A DNA stretch of 34,283 bases from Acidobacteriota bacterium (GCA_003152355.1 PMAA01000248.1:759-35041); one strand, 5' to 3'; positions 7,729-16,618 are shown, counted from the first letter of the stretch. Numbers and translations are program-made. The notes: generated by a model not told the origin, from the letters alone.

Positions 7729-9011
7729 TGCAAAATTCCCTGCAAGACTTTCCGATCTCCATCCACCGGCCCAATCGATAATCCAAGAATCCTGGAGATA
7801 AACGGATACAGATTCACATTTTCAAATGGCTCGACGGTTGCGCCGCGGCGTATGTCGGGCCCTTCCGCGTAAAAAATCGCGCGCATCGTCTTGAATCGAA
7901 ACGGATCGTAACCGTGCATGCCTTTTATGTCCGGCACTTTGTCGTTGGGATCGGTGGAGGCTTTCGCTCGAATCCAGTACGGCCCGTTCAGCACGACGAC
8001 GGGATCGCCGATTCGCGGGTTGTTGCTGTAGTGCAGGTTCGCAGGGACATCGCGCTGGCGGTAGACATTGAATTTGTCGCTCGCGCCGCGTAGCTGCTCG
8101 TAGGCCTTCTCCGCGGCCGCATCGCTCTTCGCATACATCAGCGCGCCGTCCGTCACAAAATCAGAGAGATCGGCCCAGCGATCGAGATTGATCCATCCGC
8201 CTTGCAAAGTCTCCATGCCGTGATCCGCGACGATGATGAGATCAATCGGCAGGTGAAGTTTGTTGAGCTTCGTCTCGAGATGCCCCATCAATTCATCCAC
8301 ATGGTGAACGGCAGCGGCTTCTTCGGGGCTTTCAGGCCCGAATTCGTGGCCGGCGTGATCGGTGTCCGGATAATAGAGCGTGATGAAATGAGGACGCGTG
8401 GCGGCGGGAAGGCGCAGCCACGCGATCACTTGATCAATGCGGTCCTCGTCGGGAACCTTTTCGTCGTACTTGAGATAATACGAAGGGCGCTGGCCTGCGA
8501 TTTCAGCTTCTGAACCCGGCCAGAAAAAGCACGCGCTGCGCATGCCCTGATTTTCGGCGAGGACCCAGAGCGGAGTTCCGCCGTACCAACTTCCGTCGGT
8601 GGCTGTCTTGGGATCGCTGTACTTGTAGGACTGCTTGCGCTCGGGATCGTAGAAGCTGTTTGCGACGATTCCGTGATGCTCGGGATAGAGGCCGGTCACG
8701 ATCGTGTAGTGATTTGGAAATGTCACCGAGGGATACGCCGGGATCATTCCATCGGGCGCGCTTGCGCCGCGCGAAGCGATAGCCAAAAGATTCGGAGCGC
8801 CGTATTTTTGCGCGTAGTCGTAACGGAATCCATCGAGCGAAACGAGGACGACGTAAGGCTTTTGCCGCTGCTCGGCGGCGTTTGGGCCGTGCTCAACCGC
8901 AATTACGGGAAGTGCGGGCGCGGGCTGCTTCTGCTCGCAGTTGCGAAACATAAACAGCAGTACGATCGCGATGGACAGCCGGCTGATGACGTCGCCGAAT
9001 TTAGTCTTCAT
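7725..9011 (-). CDS. Exported NPP-type nucleotide pyrophosphatase/phosphodiesterase
   Basis: A member of the alkaline-phosphatase superfamily, type I phosphodiesterase/nucleotide pyrophosphatase branch, about 428 aa. A hydrophobic N-terminus (LSIAIVLLFMF, about 12-22) directs export; the Cys shortly after it (FRNC) might be lipidated but is not a canonical lipobox. Predicted zinc ligands and the nucleophile are visible: LVSLDGF (Asp about 60), PSVTFPNHYTIVTGLYPEHHG (Thr about 97), YPDTDHAGHEFG (Asp 218 with neighbouring His) and VADHGM (Asp 263, His 264), with a last His in KGMHGYDPF. These enzymes cleave nucleotide or phosphodiester bonds outside the cytoplasm. I chose ATG 9011, which follows AAAGGTG with correct spacing; a GTG lies at 9020. 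It is the last gene of the nucleoside cluster, 56 bases after the amidohydrolase stop. Confidence 0.9.
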   Translation of the reverse strand: MKTKFGDVISRLSIAIVLLFMFRNCEQKQPAPALPVIAVEHGPNAAEQRQKPYVVLVSLDGFRYDYAQKYGAPNLLAIASRGASAPDGMIPAYPSVTFPNHYTIVTGLYPEHHGIVANSFYDPERKQSYKYSDPKTATDGSWYGGTPLWVLAENQGMRSACFFWPGSEAEIAGQRPSYYLKYDEKVPDEDRIDQVIAWLRLPAATRPHFITLYYPDTDHAGHEFGPESPEEAAAVHHVDELMGHLETKLNKLHLPIDLIIVADHGMETLQGGWINLDRWADLSDFVTDGALMYAKSDAAAEKAYEQLRGASDKFNVYRQRDVPANLHYSNNPRIGDPVVVLNGPYWIRAKASTDPNDKVPDIKGMHGYDPFRFKTMRAIFYAEGPDIRRGATVEPFENVNLYPFISRILGLSIGPVDGDRKVLQGILQ

Positions 9012-9067
9012 TCGAGTCACCTTTTATTTCTCGACAACCGTCTTTCTGCAGATCATTTGTCCGCGAA

Positions 9068-10489
9068 TTATTTTTGTGCCAGCGAGGCGACAATCTGCTT
9101 CTGATATTCGCGCGCCTTTTGCAAGATTTCGTCTTCGTTGAGCGTGAGCGCCTTTCGCTCGTCCATTATGACGCGCCCGGCAATCACCACGGTTCGCACA
9201 TCTGTCGCTTTGAGAGCGAAAACTAGTTCCGAATTGACGTTGTACATCGGCGCGGCGTGAGGCGCGCTCGTATCCACGATGATGAGATCGGCTTGCTTCC
9301 CGGCTTCGAGAGAGCCGATGCGCTTCTCGAGATGCAAAGCGCGCGCGCCGCCGATCGTCGCCATCTCCACCACTTGCGCGGCGGGCAGCGCGCGGGGATC
9401 CATGCGCGAAATCTTTTGCAATTTCGCCGCGAGATCCATTTCCTCGAAGAGATCTTGGTTATTGTTGCTTGCCGCGCCATCGGTGGCCAGACCGACGGGC
9501 ACGCCTGCCGCGAGCATTTCGATAACGGGCATCACGCCGGCAGCTGTTTTCATGTTGCTCGAGGGATTGTGCGAACAGCCCACGCCGAAGTGCGCGAGCG
9601 TGGCGATGTCCGCGGAATTCACGGCGATGCAGTGCGCGCCCAGCACGTCCGGGCCGAGGACGCCGATTCTTCCGAGATACGCGACGGGCGTGAGGCCATG
9701 CTTGGCGCGGCTTTGCTCCAATTCGAATGGGGCTTCCGCGATGTGGATGAGAATCGGCGCGCCATTCTTTCGCGCCAGCGCGGCAGAATCCTCGAGTGTT
9801 TTTTCAGAACACGTGTAAATCGAATGCGGAGCGACGGCGGCAATAATCAGCGGATCGCCTTTCCAGTGATCGATGAACTTCTGCGTGTAGTTATAGGCTT
9901 GATCGAGCGTCTTGTTGTCGGGCGCGGGAAAATCGATAATCGTCTCGCCCAGAACGCCGCGCATGCCCGCTTCTTTCGTCACGCGAGCGACGGCGTCTTC
10001 GAAATAGTACATGTCCGCGTAGGTGGTGATTCCGCCGCGCAGCATTTCGAGCAGGCTGAGCTTCGTTCCCCAAGCCGCAAAATCTTCGGTGACGTTGCGC
10101 GCTTCGGCCGGGAAAATATATTTTCGCAGCCAGTCGTCGAGGCTCAAATCGTCGGCGAGGCCGCGGAAGAGGCTCATGGCGGCGTGCGCGTGGCTATTGA
10201 TCAGCCCCGGCAAGACGATTTTCCCGTGTGCATCGATTGTGCGCGCCGCTTCGTAGCGCGATTCAATTTCCTGGCGCGCGCCAACGGCCACAATCACATC
10301 GGCGCGGACGGCGACCGCGCCACCTTCGATCACCCGCTTGCCGGAATCCATCGTGACCACCGTGCCGCCCGAAATGAGCAGGTCCACGCGTTCTTTCTGC
10401 GGCGTGGCAGCTTGCACGTGTCGAGTAGCCACGCAGAACGCGCAAATCACAAAGATCAGCAACAGGAGTGAGAGAAATTTCTTTGGCAT
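9068..10489 (-). CDS. MtaD/TrzA-like amidohydrolase with signal peptide
   Basis: A metal-dependent deaminase of the amidohydrolase superfamily, 473 aa, close in motif order to methylthioadenosine/S-adenosylhomocysteine deaminases. Visible motifs are GLINSHAHAAMSLFRGLADDLSLDDWL (metal His 100 and 102), APHSIYTCS, ILIHIAEAPFE, LGAHCIAVN and VGLATDGAASNNNQDLFEEM (metal Asp). The unusual point is the N-terminus: MPKKFLSLLLLIFVICAFCV followed by ATRHVQA is a good signal peptide, whereas most relatives are cytoplasmic. The ATG at 10489 is preferred because the extension to 10690 overlaps the cytidine deaminase gene in another frame. The exact base deaminated (adenosine derivative, guanine or cytosine) cannot be told. 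Its neighbours, cdd and the NPP enzyme, point to nucleoside use. Confidence 0.9.
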   Translation of the reverse strand: MPKKFLSLLLLIFVICAFCVATRHVQAATPQKERVDLLISGGTVVTMDSGKRVIEGGAVAVRADVIVAVGARQEIESRYEAARTIDAHGKIVLPGLINSHAHAAMSLFRGLADDLSLDDWLRKYIFPAEARNVTEDFAAWGTKLSLLEMLRGGITTYADMYYFEDAVARVTKEAGMRGVLGETIIDFPAPDNKTLDQAYNYTQKFIDHWKGDPLIIAAVAPHSIYTCSEKTLEDSAALARKNGAPILIHIAEAPFELEQSRAKHGLTPVAYLGRIGVLGPDVLGAHCIAVNSADIATLAHFGVGCSHNPSSNMKTAAGVMPVIEMLAAGVPVGLATDGAASNNNQDLFEEMDLAAKLQKISRMDPRALPAAQVVEMATIGGARALHLEKRIGSLEAGKQADLIIVDTSAPHAAPMYNVNSELVFALKATDVRTVVIAGRVIMDERKALTLNEDEILQKAREYQKQIVASLAQK

Positions 10490-10511
10490 GATTTTCCCCA
10501 GAAACGAATCT

Positions 10512-10910
10512 CTACAGGAACGATCGGTCGAATGGGCGCGGCAGAAGCGAGCCTGCGGTTTCGCGCTCAACTTTGCCCTTGAGATTGGCGAGGGTGACGG
10601 GAATATCGCCGCAGAATTCCCAGATAATCTGCCGGCAGGAGCCGCACGGCGGCGTGAGAATTTCGGTGTCGCATACGACGGCGATGGCATCGAATTCTCG
10701 CTCGCCCTCGGAGATTGCTTTGAAGATGGCGACGCGCTCGGCGCAGAGGGTAAGGCCGAGAGTCGCGTTCTCGATGTTGCATCCCTGGATTATTTTCCCG
10801 GATTTTGTTCGCAGCGCCGCGCCCACGCGGAATTTGGAATAGGGCGCGTGCGCTTTTTCGCGCGCCACCCGCGCCGCGTCGATTAGTTCCTGTTCGTTGC
10901 TCACGTTCAT
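10512..10910 (-). CDS. cdd: Cytidine deaminase
   Basis: A 132-aa homotetramer-type cytidine deaminase converting cytidine and deoxycytidine to uridine forms. The zinc site is intact: LTLCAERVAIFKA (Cys 56 and the catalytic Glu 58) and PPCGSCRQ (Cys 89 and 92). The N-terminal AHAPYSKFRVGAAL and GCNIENATLG substrate motifs are present. The length matches the family. The ATG at 10910 follows AGAAGAGG; the longer open frame to 11039 runs through a palindromic repeat and is not used. It lies 22 bases upstream of the amidohydrolase gene and downstream of the purine phosphorylase, within the nucleoside cluster. Confidence 0.95.
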   Translation of the reverse strand: MNVSNEQELIDAARVAREKAHAPYSKFRVGAALRTKSGKIIQGCNIENATLGLTLCAERVAIFKAISEGEREFDAIAVVCDTEILTPPCGSCRQIIWEFCGDIPVTLANLKGKVERETAGSLLPRPFDRSFL

Positions 10911-10965
10911 GCCTCTTCTCAAGTGCCTCGATTTCACGTTCTCACGCGCAAATGGCAGCGGTTTG

Positions 10966-11058
10966 TGTAGCGCCGGACCGGGTTTCGTCCGGCACGTCTT
11001 TCGGCCATCGCACGATCCTCGCCCGAAAATGCCGCACAAAAATCAGTGCGGCGCTACA
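10966..11058. repeat. Dispersed palindromic repeat, copy 2 (related ends)
   Basis: TGTAGCGCCG at 10966-10975 and CGGCGCTACA at 11049-11058 are perfect 10-bp inverted ends. Between them lies a second hairpin, CCGGAC...GTCCGG. The outer ends share GTAGCGCCG with the elements at 7606 and 13187, but the interior differs. The element fills the gap between the purine phosphorylase and cytidine deaminase genes. Confidence 0.7.
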
Positions 11059-11065
11059 TGGCTCC

Positions 11066-11941
11066 CTATTTTCCGCCGGCGTCGGCCGCAATTCGCGGCA
11101 GGACAGCGCGCAGCAGCGCGACGAATTGGCCCTTCACGCGCTCGCCCGTCTCCATTACTTCGGCGTGATTGATTGGCTGATCGAGAATTCCGGCAGCCAT
11201 ATTGGTCACGCAGGAAATTCCGAGGACGCGAATGCCCATGTGCCGCGCGACAATCACTTCCGGCGCCGTGGACATGCCCACGAGATCCGCGCCGATTGTG
11301 CGCAGATAACGAATCTCCGCGGGCGTTTCGTAGCTCGGCCCCGTAAGAGCTGCGTACACGCCTTCGAAAACTTCGATACCCAGCCGCCGCGATTCTTCGG
11401 TCGCGATGCTGCGATAGGATTTCGAGTAGGCCTGCGTCATATCCGGAAATCGCGCGCCAAAGCGCTCGTCGTTCCCGCCGATCAATGGATTCGAGCCCTG
11501 CAAATCAATGTGATCGCGTATCACAACCAATGCGCCCTGCTTGAAATCGGTGTTGATGCCGCCGGCGGCGTTCGTAAGAATTGTAGCGCGAATACCGAGG
11601 CGCCCGAGCACGCGCATCGGAAACACAACTTCTCTCAGCGAATATCCCTCGTAGAAATGCACGCGGCCCTGCATCGCCGCCACTACGACATCGCCGGCCT
11701 TACCAATCACGAGGCGGCCCGCGTGTCCCTCGGCCGTCGATCGCGGAAACCCGGGAATCTTTTCGTACGGGATTCGCACGGCTCCGGCGAGATCGTCGGC
11801 AAAAGCGCCGAGGCCCGAGCCCAGAACTACGGCTACGCGCGGCCGCAGCTTCGTCTTCGAGAGAATGAATTTCGCGGCGCGATCGGCATGCGCAAAATCG
11901 CTCGCGCCACCGCCGCCAGCGCCTCCCCCGCGCGGACTCAT
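11066..11941 (-). CDS. punA: Purine-nucleoside phosphorylase, trimeric class
   Basis: A 291-aa cytoplasmic enzyme that splits purine nucleosides with phosphate into base and (deoxy)ribose-1-phosphate. The motifs are those of the trimeric PNP/MtaP class: VVLGSGLGAF (phosphate loop), EGHAGRLVIG, MQGRVHFYEGY, TNAAGGIN, LTGPSYETPAEIR (base-binding Glu), VGMSTAPEVIVARHMG and SCVTNMAAG. The Asn in the last motif is typical of enzymes for 6-oxopurines (inosine, guanosine). The first 15 residues are a Gly-rich extension. The start ATG overlaps the nupC stop as ATGA (11938-11941), so the two are translationally coupled. Confidence 0.95.
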   Translation of the reverse strand: MSPRGGGAGGGGASDFAHADRAAKFILSKTKLRPRVAVVLGSGLGAFADDLAGAVRIPYEKIPGFPRSTAEGHAGRLVIGKAGDVVVAAMQGRVHFYEGYSLREVVFPMRVLGRLGIRATILTNAAGGINTDFKQGALVVIRDHIDLQGSNPLIGGNDERFGARFPDMTQAYSKSYRSIATEESRRLGIEVFEGVYAALTGPSYETPAEIRYLRTIGADLVGMSTAPEVIVARHMGIRVLGISCVTNMAAGILDQPINHAEVMETGERVKGQFVALLRAVLPRIAADAGGK

Positions 11942-13158
11942 CGCAGCATGATTCCCACGATCGAGGCCGACATGAGATTCGCCATCGTTCCCGCCATCAT
12001 CGCGCGAATGCCTAGCCGCGCCAGATCGCCCTTGCGATTCGGCGCGAGCGCCCCGATGCCCCCGATTTGAATTCCGATCGAGCTAAAATTCGCGAAGCCG
12101 CACAACGCGAATGTGGCGATCGTAAACGAGCGCGGATCGAGCGAGTCTTTCATCGGCCCGAGCCGTTGGAACGCGATCAGTTCGTTCGTCACCGTGCGCA
12201 ATCCCAGCAAATTGCCGATCGTCGGGCAGTCGCGCCCCGGAATTCCGATGAGCCACGCGATCGGCGCGAACACCCAGCCGAAAACTTGCTCGAGGCTCGA
12301 TGGGAACCAGCCGATATGCGCGTGAACGAAGCCAAAAATTCCGTCCGCGAGATAGAGCAGCGCGATAAACGAAATCAGCATCGCGGCGACGTTGATCGCC
12401 AGGTGCAAACCGTCAATCGTTCCCCGCGAAATTGCGCCCAGCGCGTTTGGATCCCGCTCGATGTCGGCCATCTCCACTTTGCCGCTCGTCCTCGGCGTTT
12501 CCGTTTCAGGCACGAGCATCTTTGAGAGAAGAATCGTTCCCGGCGCCGTCATGATGACGGCCGCTAAAAGATGCTTCGCCTCGATGCCGAATGCAATGTA
12601 CGCGGCCATGATTCCGCCCGATACGTGCGCCATCCCACTCGTCATCACCGTCATCAGCTCCGATTTCGTCAGGTCGGAAAGAAACGGGCGAATCGTCAGC
12701 GGCGCTTCGGTCTGTCCCATGAAAATACTCGCGGCAACGTTGAGCGATTCCGCGCCGCTCGCGCCCATCAAGCGCGTCATCACCCACGCGGCCAATTTAA
12801 TGACGGCCTGCATCACGCCCCAGTGATAAAGCAGCGCGAAAACCGCGGCGATGAAAATAATCGTCGGCAGCACCTGAAACGCGAAGAAGAATCCCATCGG
12901 GGAGCCCTTCTTGCCGAGGTCACCGAAGACGAATGACGAACCGAAAAACGAAAAATCGAGAAGCCAATTCACCGCTGCGCCTGCTTTTTGAAAGAGGATG
13001 CGGCCGTATTCCCAGCGCATCACGAGAAATGCGAATACGATTTGAAGGCCGAGACCCCACGCGACGGTTTTGTAATTAATCGCGGCGCGGTTCGTGGAAA
13101 ATAAATAGGCGAGGCCCATCATTGTGAGCATGCCCAGGATGCCGATTAGATGGTGCAT
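11938..13158 (-). CDS. nupC: NupC-type concentrative nucleoside transporter
   Basis: A 406-aa inner-membrane cation-coupled nucleoside importer of the CNT family. Signature segments are GQTEAPLTIRPFL, SGMAHVSGGIMAAYIAFG, GLRTVTNELIAF and the C-terminal CGFANFSSIGIQIGGIGALAPNRK. About eight to ten hydrophobic helices can be seen, including the first (IGILGMLTMMGLAYLFS). Length is normal for the family. The ATG at 13158 is preceded by GGAGGAAATGA, a strong ribosome binding site. It overlaps punA by four bases and follows the pyrimidine phosphorylase gene, from which it is separated by a gap holding a palindromic repeat. It probably supplies substrates to both phosphorylases and to cytidine deaminase. 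Confidence 0.95.
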   Translation of the reverse strand: MHHLIGILGMLTMMGLAYLFSTNRAAINYKTVAWGLGLQIVFAFLVMRWEYGRILFQKAGAAVNWLLDFSFFGSSFVFGDLGKKGSPMGFFFAFQVLPTIIFIAAVFALLYHWGVMQAVIKLAAWVMTRLMGASGAESLNVAASIFMGQTEAPLTIRPFLSDLTKSELMTVMTSGMAHVSGGIMAAYIAFGIEAKHLLAAVIMTAPGTILLSKMLVPETETPRTSGKVEMADIERDPNALGAISRGTIDGLHLAINVAAMLISFIALLYLADGIFGFVHAHIGWFPSSLEQVFGWVFAPIAWLIGIPGRDCPTIGNLLGLRTVTNELIAFQRLGPMKDSLDPRSFTIATFALCGFANFSSIGIQIGGIGALAPNRKGDLARLGIRAMMAGTMANLMSASIVGIMLR

Positions 13159-13183
13159 TCATTTCCTCCGCGCAGAGTGGTCT

Positions 13184-13313
13184 ATCGTAGCGCCGGCATC
13201 TTGCCGGCGTTTTTTCGCGCACGATGCAAAACTCAACTTGCGACCGCTCGGCCTAGCGTCGCGCAGGTTTCTTCGTGCGCGGAAATTCGCCGGCAAGATG
13301 CCGGCGCTACGAT
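13184..13313. repeat. Dispersed palindromic repeat, copy 3 (perfect 26-bp arms)
   Basis: The arms at 13184-13209 and 13288-13313 are exact inverted copies, separated by 78 bases. Their inner 23 bp are identical to the arms at 7606-7628 and 7658-7680. The loop carries a further stem (CGCGCACGA against TCGTGCGCG). It lies between pdp and nupC, inside the likely transcript, so a folded RNA here could change expression downstream. Confidence 0.85.
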
Positions 13314-13381
13314 GACATTCCAGCCGTCAAGCGCGCTTTCCTACATGCGCGAAAAAGCTTCGGTGCGACTTCTGCTCAGCG

Positions 13382-14701
13382 CTACGCCGGGCCGTCCGCG
13401 CCAATCACTTTGCGCACGAGTGGCTTGGCGGATGGGGCAGCGGGCCCAATCACGAAACTATCGGCCAACAAGCCGAGCGCCTCGCTCTTCCGCTCGTCCG
13501 AATTGTAGTGAATCGTGCAGAGTACGCTGCCAGCCAGCACGTGATCGCCGACTTTTTTTTCGAGCACGATGCCCACGGCCGGATCGATCGAATCCTCTTT
13601 CTTCGCGCGTCCACCGCCGAGCAGCATACTGGCAACGCCGACCTGCTCGCAGCGAATCGCCGTGACGTAGCCCTCTTGCATCGTGATCGCCGCAGCCTTG
13701 TTCTTCGCGTGCGGCAACCGCGACGGATCGTCCACCACGCCCGCGTCGCCGCCTTGCAGCCGAATAATCTCGCGAAACTTGTCGCGCGCTGCGCCGCTCG
13801 CAATCAACTCCGCTGCAAGGATGCGCCCTTCGGCGACACGTTTGCTCTTGCCGCCGAGAACAAACATCCATGCCGAAAGATCGAGGCACAGTTCGCGCAA
13901 ATCGTCCGGGCCGCCCCCGGCCAGCACGTCAATACATTCCTCAACTTCGAGCGCGTTCCCAACTTTGCGCCCGAGCGGCTGGTCCATGTCCGTGATTAGC
14001 GCGACGATCTTCTTGCCCATCCGCTGCCCCGTTTCCACCATCAACTCCGCGAGATACACGGCATCTTCTTCGCGCTTCATGAACGCGCCGTCGCCCGTCT
14101 TCACATCGAGCACCAGCGCGTCAATTCCCTCCGCGAGTTTTTTGCTCATGATCGAGGCGCAAATGAGATAGGGACTTTCAACGGTCGCGGTAACGTCGCG
14201 CAAGGAGTAAAGCTTTTTATCGGCGGGAGCAATCTGCGGCGTCTGCCCAATCAATGCGCAGCCGCATTGCTTCAGAACTCTTCGAAAATCGGTGAGCGAG
14301 AGATTGACGTTGAAGCCGCGAATGGATTCGAGCTTGTCGAGCGTGCCGCCAGAGTGGCCGAGGCCGCGCCCGCTGATCATCGGTACGTGCAATCCGCCCG
14401 CGGCCACAACTGGCGCAACGACGAGCGAAGTCTTGTCGCCGACGCCGCCGGTCGAATGCTTATCCACCTTCGTGCCGGAAACGTCGGACAAATCGAGCAC
14501 TTCGCCGGAATGAAGCATGGCTTCGGTCAACGCGGCGAGTTCGAGCCGCGTCATGCCGCGCCACACAACGGCCATCAGCCACGCAGCGAGCTGGTAATCC
14601 GAAATGGAATCGTCGGTCGCGCCGCGAACGAGGAACTGGATTTCCTCGGGGGTAAGTTCCCCGGCGTCTCGCTTCTTGCGGATGATGTCAACGGCGCGCA
14701 T
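13382..14701 (-). CDS. pdp: Pyrimidine-nucleoside phosphorylase
   Basis: A 439-aa enzyme of the thymidine/pyrimidine-nucleoside phosphorylase family, which releases uracil or thymine from nucleosides with phosphate. The N-terminus MRAVDIIRKKRDAGELTPEEIQFLVRG matches Gram-positive Pdp proteins. The phosphate site KVDKHSTGGVGDKTSLV, the signature SGRGLGHSGGTLDKLES, PADKKLYSLRDVTATVES and ASIMSKK are present, as is the C-terminal hammerhead-like domain (DPAVGIVLEKKVGDHVLAGS). deoA (thymidine-specific) is the other possible name; the sequence looks closer to the broad-specificity form. I set the start at ATG 14701 from homology; the upstream ATG at 14752 adds 17 unlikely residues. It is the first gene of the nucleoside cluster, and no promoter was recognised upstream. 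Confidence 0.93.
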   Translation of the reverse strand: MRAVDIIRKKRDAGELTPEEIQFLVRGATDDSISDYQLAAWLMAVVWRGMTRLELAALTEAMLHSGEVLDLSDVSGTKVDKHSTGGVGDKTSLVVAPVVAAGGLHVPMISGRGLGHSGGTLDKLESIRGFNVNLSLTDFRRVLKQCGCALIGQTPQIAPADKKLYSLRDVTATVESPYLICASIMSKKLAEGIDALVLDVKTGDGAFMKREEDAVYLAELMVETGQRMGKKIVALITDMDQPLGRKVGNALEVEECIDVLAGGGPDDLRELCLDLSAWMFVLGGKSKRVAEGRILAAELIASGAARDKFREIIRLQGGDAGVVDDPSRLPHAKNKAAAITMQEGYVTAIRCEQVGVASMLLGGGRAKKEDSIDPAVGIVLEKKVGDHVLAGSVLCTIHYNSDERKSEALGLLADSFVIGPAAPSAKPLVRKVIGADGPA

Positions 14702-14991
14702 GCCCAGACGCACGCGCGGTCGCGTGCGAGAAATAGATGCGAAGGCTAGCATCGCCGCAAAGCCCAGTCAACGAACGTCGTGCCAGGATGGCCGGTAAGA
14801 TTCCGCTTAATTCGTTCCTCAGGCACTCAGCCGCATGCTGGTGAGCTCGCCATTTGAGACCCAACGTGAGGGTGATTTCTTTTCAAAAAGCGCATCACCA
14901 AATGAGGTTGGTAATTTTCTCCGCTTGCTCAGCGTGGATGACTCGACATGAAAAGAGCTGACAAAGTAGCCGGGGTAATTCCTAACACAAG

Positions 14992-15645
14992 CTACGCGTA
15001 GCGGAACGGCCGCTGCCCGCTGCTTCTCCAAAAGTAGGCGAGGATGATCACGCTTGCGATCGCCGCATAGGCGCACCACAACGAGGTGAACGCGTACCGC
15101 TTGAATGCCATTACGATTAGAAGAATCGTCAAGTTTGCCGCGCCGAAGGCCACCATGGCCCTGACCTTGGAAAAAAACAGCGAACCGCACGTCGCAATCA
15201 CATACAAAATCGCAACGGCCGTATTGTTCGTCGCTTGATTGATGTACACGATGCTGTTTTCCTTGACGTATACCTGCGTTGGAAATGCCGTCAGCGCCCA
15301 CAATATATAGAGCGCCGTTCCCGTTCCGATGGCGAGGAACGGCAGCATGCTCTTGCGGCTCTTCGCGTCGGCCTCAAACAGCAGCACACTGAGCGGCAGG
15401 AGGAATGGAAGCAGCCCCTGCGCGTACAGCATGAACGCCGCACCCATGTCGTGCGTCACCGCCGGCGACAGCTTCCCATCGAGTCCCAGCCAGACGAATC
15501 CCTCGATGAACTGATGAATGGCAAAGAGCGTGGGCAGCGACGCGAACAGCAATTCGCGCCGGTGCTTCACCTTCTTCAATGTAACCACCCCGATGGCGCC
15601 CAGCGCCGCGCTGCCAATAAAGTTCGCTGCTGCTGAAAAACACAC
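14992..15645 (-). CDS. DUF6629-type integral membrane protein
   Basis: A 217-aa membrane protein with about seven hydrophobic helices. The N-terminal MCFSAAANFIGSAALGAIGVVTLKK followed by HRRELLFASLPTLFAIHQFIEGFVWL is the pattern I know from the DUF6629 family ('MCFSA' proteins); no function is established. Conserved His, Gln and Glu in the second helix (HQFIEG) are suggestive of a buried polar site. The start is a GTG at 15645, with GGGAG ten bases upstream. It is transcribed away from the CPBP protease gene, leaving a 179-base divergent region. The 240-base gap before pdp has no supported gene. Confidence 0.8.
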   Translation of the reverse strand: MCFSAAANFIGSAALGAIGVVTLKKVKHRRELLFASLPTLFAIHQFIEGFVWLGLDGKLSPAVTHDMGAAFMLYAQGLLPFLLPLSVLLFEADAKSRKSMLPFLAIGTGTALYILWALTAFPTQVYVKENSIVYINQATNNTAVAILYVIATCGSLFFSKVRAMVAFGAANLTILLIVMAFKRYAFTSLWCAYAAIASVIILAYFWRSSGQRPFRYA

Positions 15646-15824
15646 GGCTCGTTTTCTCCCGTGCGAGGTTTACACCTATCCTCGCTGAACTCCAAGCACT
15701 TCTTAGGAATGCCTGTAACTTTTCCCTGGCTCGTGGATACCTATAACGAGAGCTTACCGGGACGGCAGGAATCGCCCATTTCTGCTCTCGGGCCGCACAC
15801 TTTCGCCCCGTCGAAGGAGAAATC

Positions 15825-16547
15825 ATGGCAACAATCGCCGGAGGAAACATTGAATCGCCAACGCCCGAGCTCATTGCGCCGCGCTGGCATACGGCGCTAC
15901 TCATCGCCTTGTTTCTTGGGCTCGCGGTGGGAGGGGCGTTCTTTCAACGCCATGCCCGCTCGCAGCCTGAAATGTTGCATCAGCATCCGGAAGTCGCGCC
16001 TCTCTACATTTCGCTGATCGCGATGGAGTGGGGCTTGGTCATTTATGTTTGGAGGGGCGGGCTTCGCCGGACTGGAACGAGGCTCAGCGAACTCATTGGC
16101 GGGAGTTGGGCAAACGCGAAAGATGTGCTTGTAGATTGCGGCCTCGCGCTCAGCTTGTGGGCAGTTTGGATGCTCTTCGAAACGATGTGGAGTCGCTGGC
16201 TCGGCCCCGAGCATGCAGCTTCCATCCAGACATATTTGCCGCAGCGGGCGCTGGAAATCATCCTTTGGATTGGCGTTTCCATCAGTGCTGGATTCTGCGA
16301 GGAATTGGTTTTTCGCGGCTACTTTCAGCGGCAGTTCGACACGTTCACGGGCAGCCGCTGGATTGCGCTGTTCCTGCAGGCGCTGCTGTTCGGAATTGCG
16401 CACGGCTATCAGGGCATCGAAGCTTGCGCAAAAATTGTGTGCTTTGGCCTCTTGTACGGTTTGCTAGCGCTTTGGCGCAAGAGCCTGCGCCCGGGCATGA
16501 TCGCGCACGCCGGCTCGGATATTCTGAGTGGGATCTTTGGCATCTAG
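15825..16547 (+). CDS. CPBP family intramembrane metalloprotease
   Basis: A 240-aa integral membrane protein of the CPBP/Abi (CAAX-protease-like) family. The three active-site motifs are intact: EELVFRG (Glu 159, Glu 160, Arg 164), LLFGIAHGYQG (His about 193) and GMIAHAGSD (His about 227). Several membrane helices surround them. Bacterial members cleave within membranes or mature peptides; the substrate here is unknown. The start ATG has GAAGGAGAAATC directly before it. The ECF sigma factor gene begins 71 bases after the stop on the same strand, so a role in releasing an anti-sigma factor is possible, but that is inference from position only. Confidence 0.9.
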   Translation: MATIAGGNIESPTPELIAPRWHTALLIALFLGLAVGGAFFQRHARSQPEMLHQHPEVAPLYISLIAMEWGLVIYVWRGGLRRTGTRLSELIGGSWANAKDVLVDCGLALSLWAVWMLFETMWSRWLGPEHAASIQTYLPQRALEIILWIGVSISAGFCEELVFRGYFQRQFDTFTGSRWIALFLQALLFGIAHGYQGIEACAKIVCFGLLYGLLALWRKSLRPGMIAHAGSDILSGIFGI

Positions 16548-16618
16548 TGGCGTGCTGGGGTGCGGTTCCACTGGTATAACGGTCTGCGCCAAGTGAGCCG
16601 TCAGTCCGAGATGCCCGA

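Noticed and set aside
9257-10471. 404-codon plus-strand open frame
   Set aside because: It lies antisense to the amidohydrolase, whose metal-site motifs are unmistakable. Long antisense frames are expected in GC-rich coding DNA.
10805-12070. 421-codon plus-strand open frame
   Set aside because: It runs antisense through cytidine deaminase and purine phosphorylase, has Arg/His-rich composition, and crosses a palindromic repeat.
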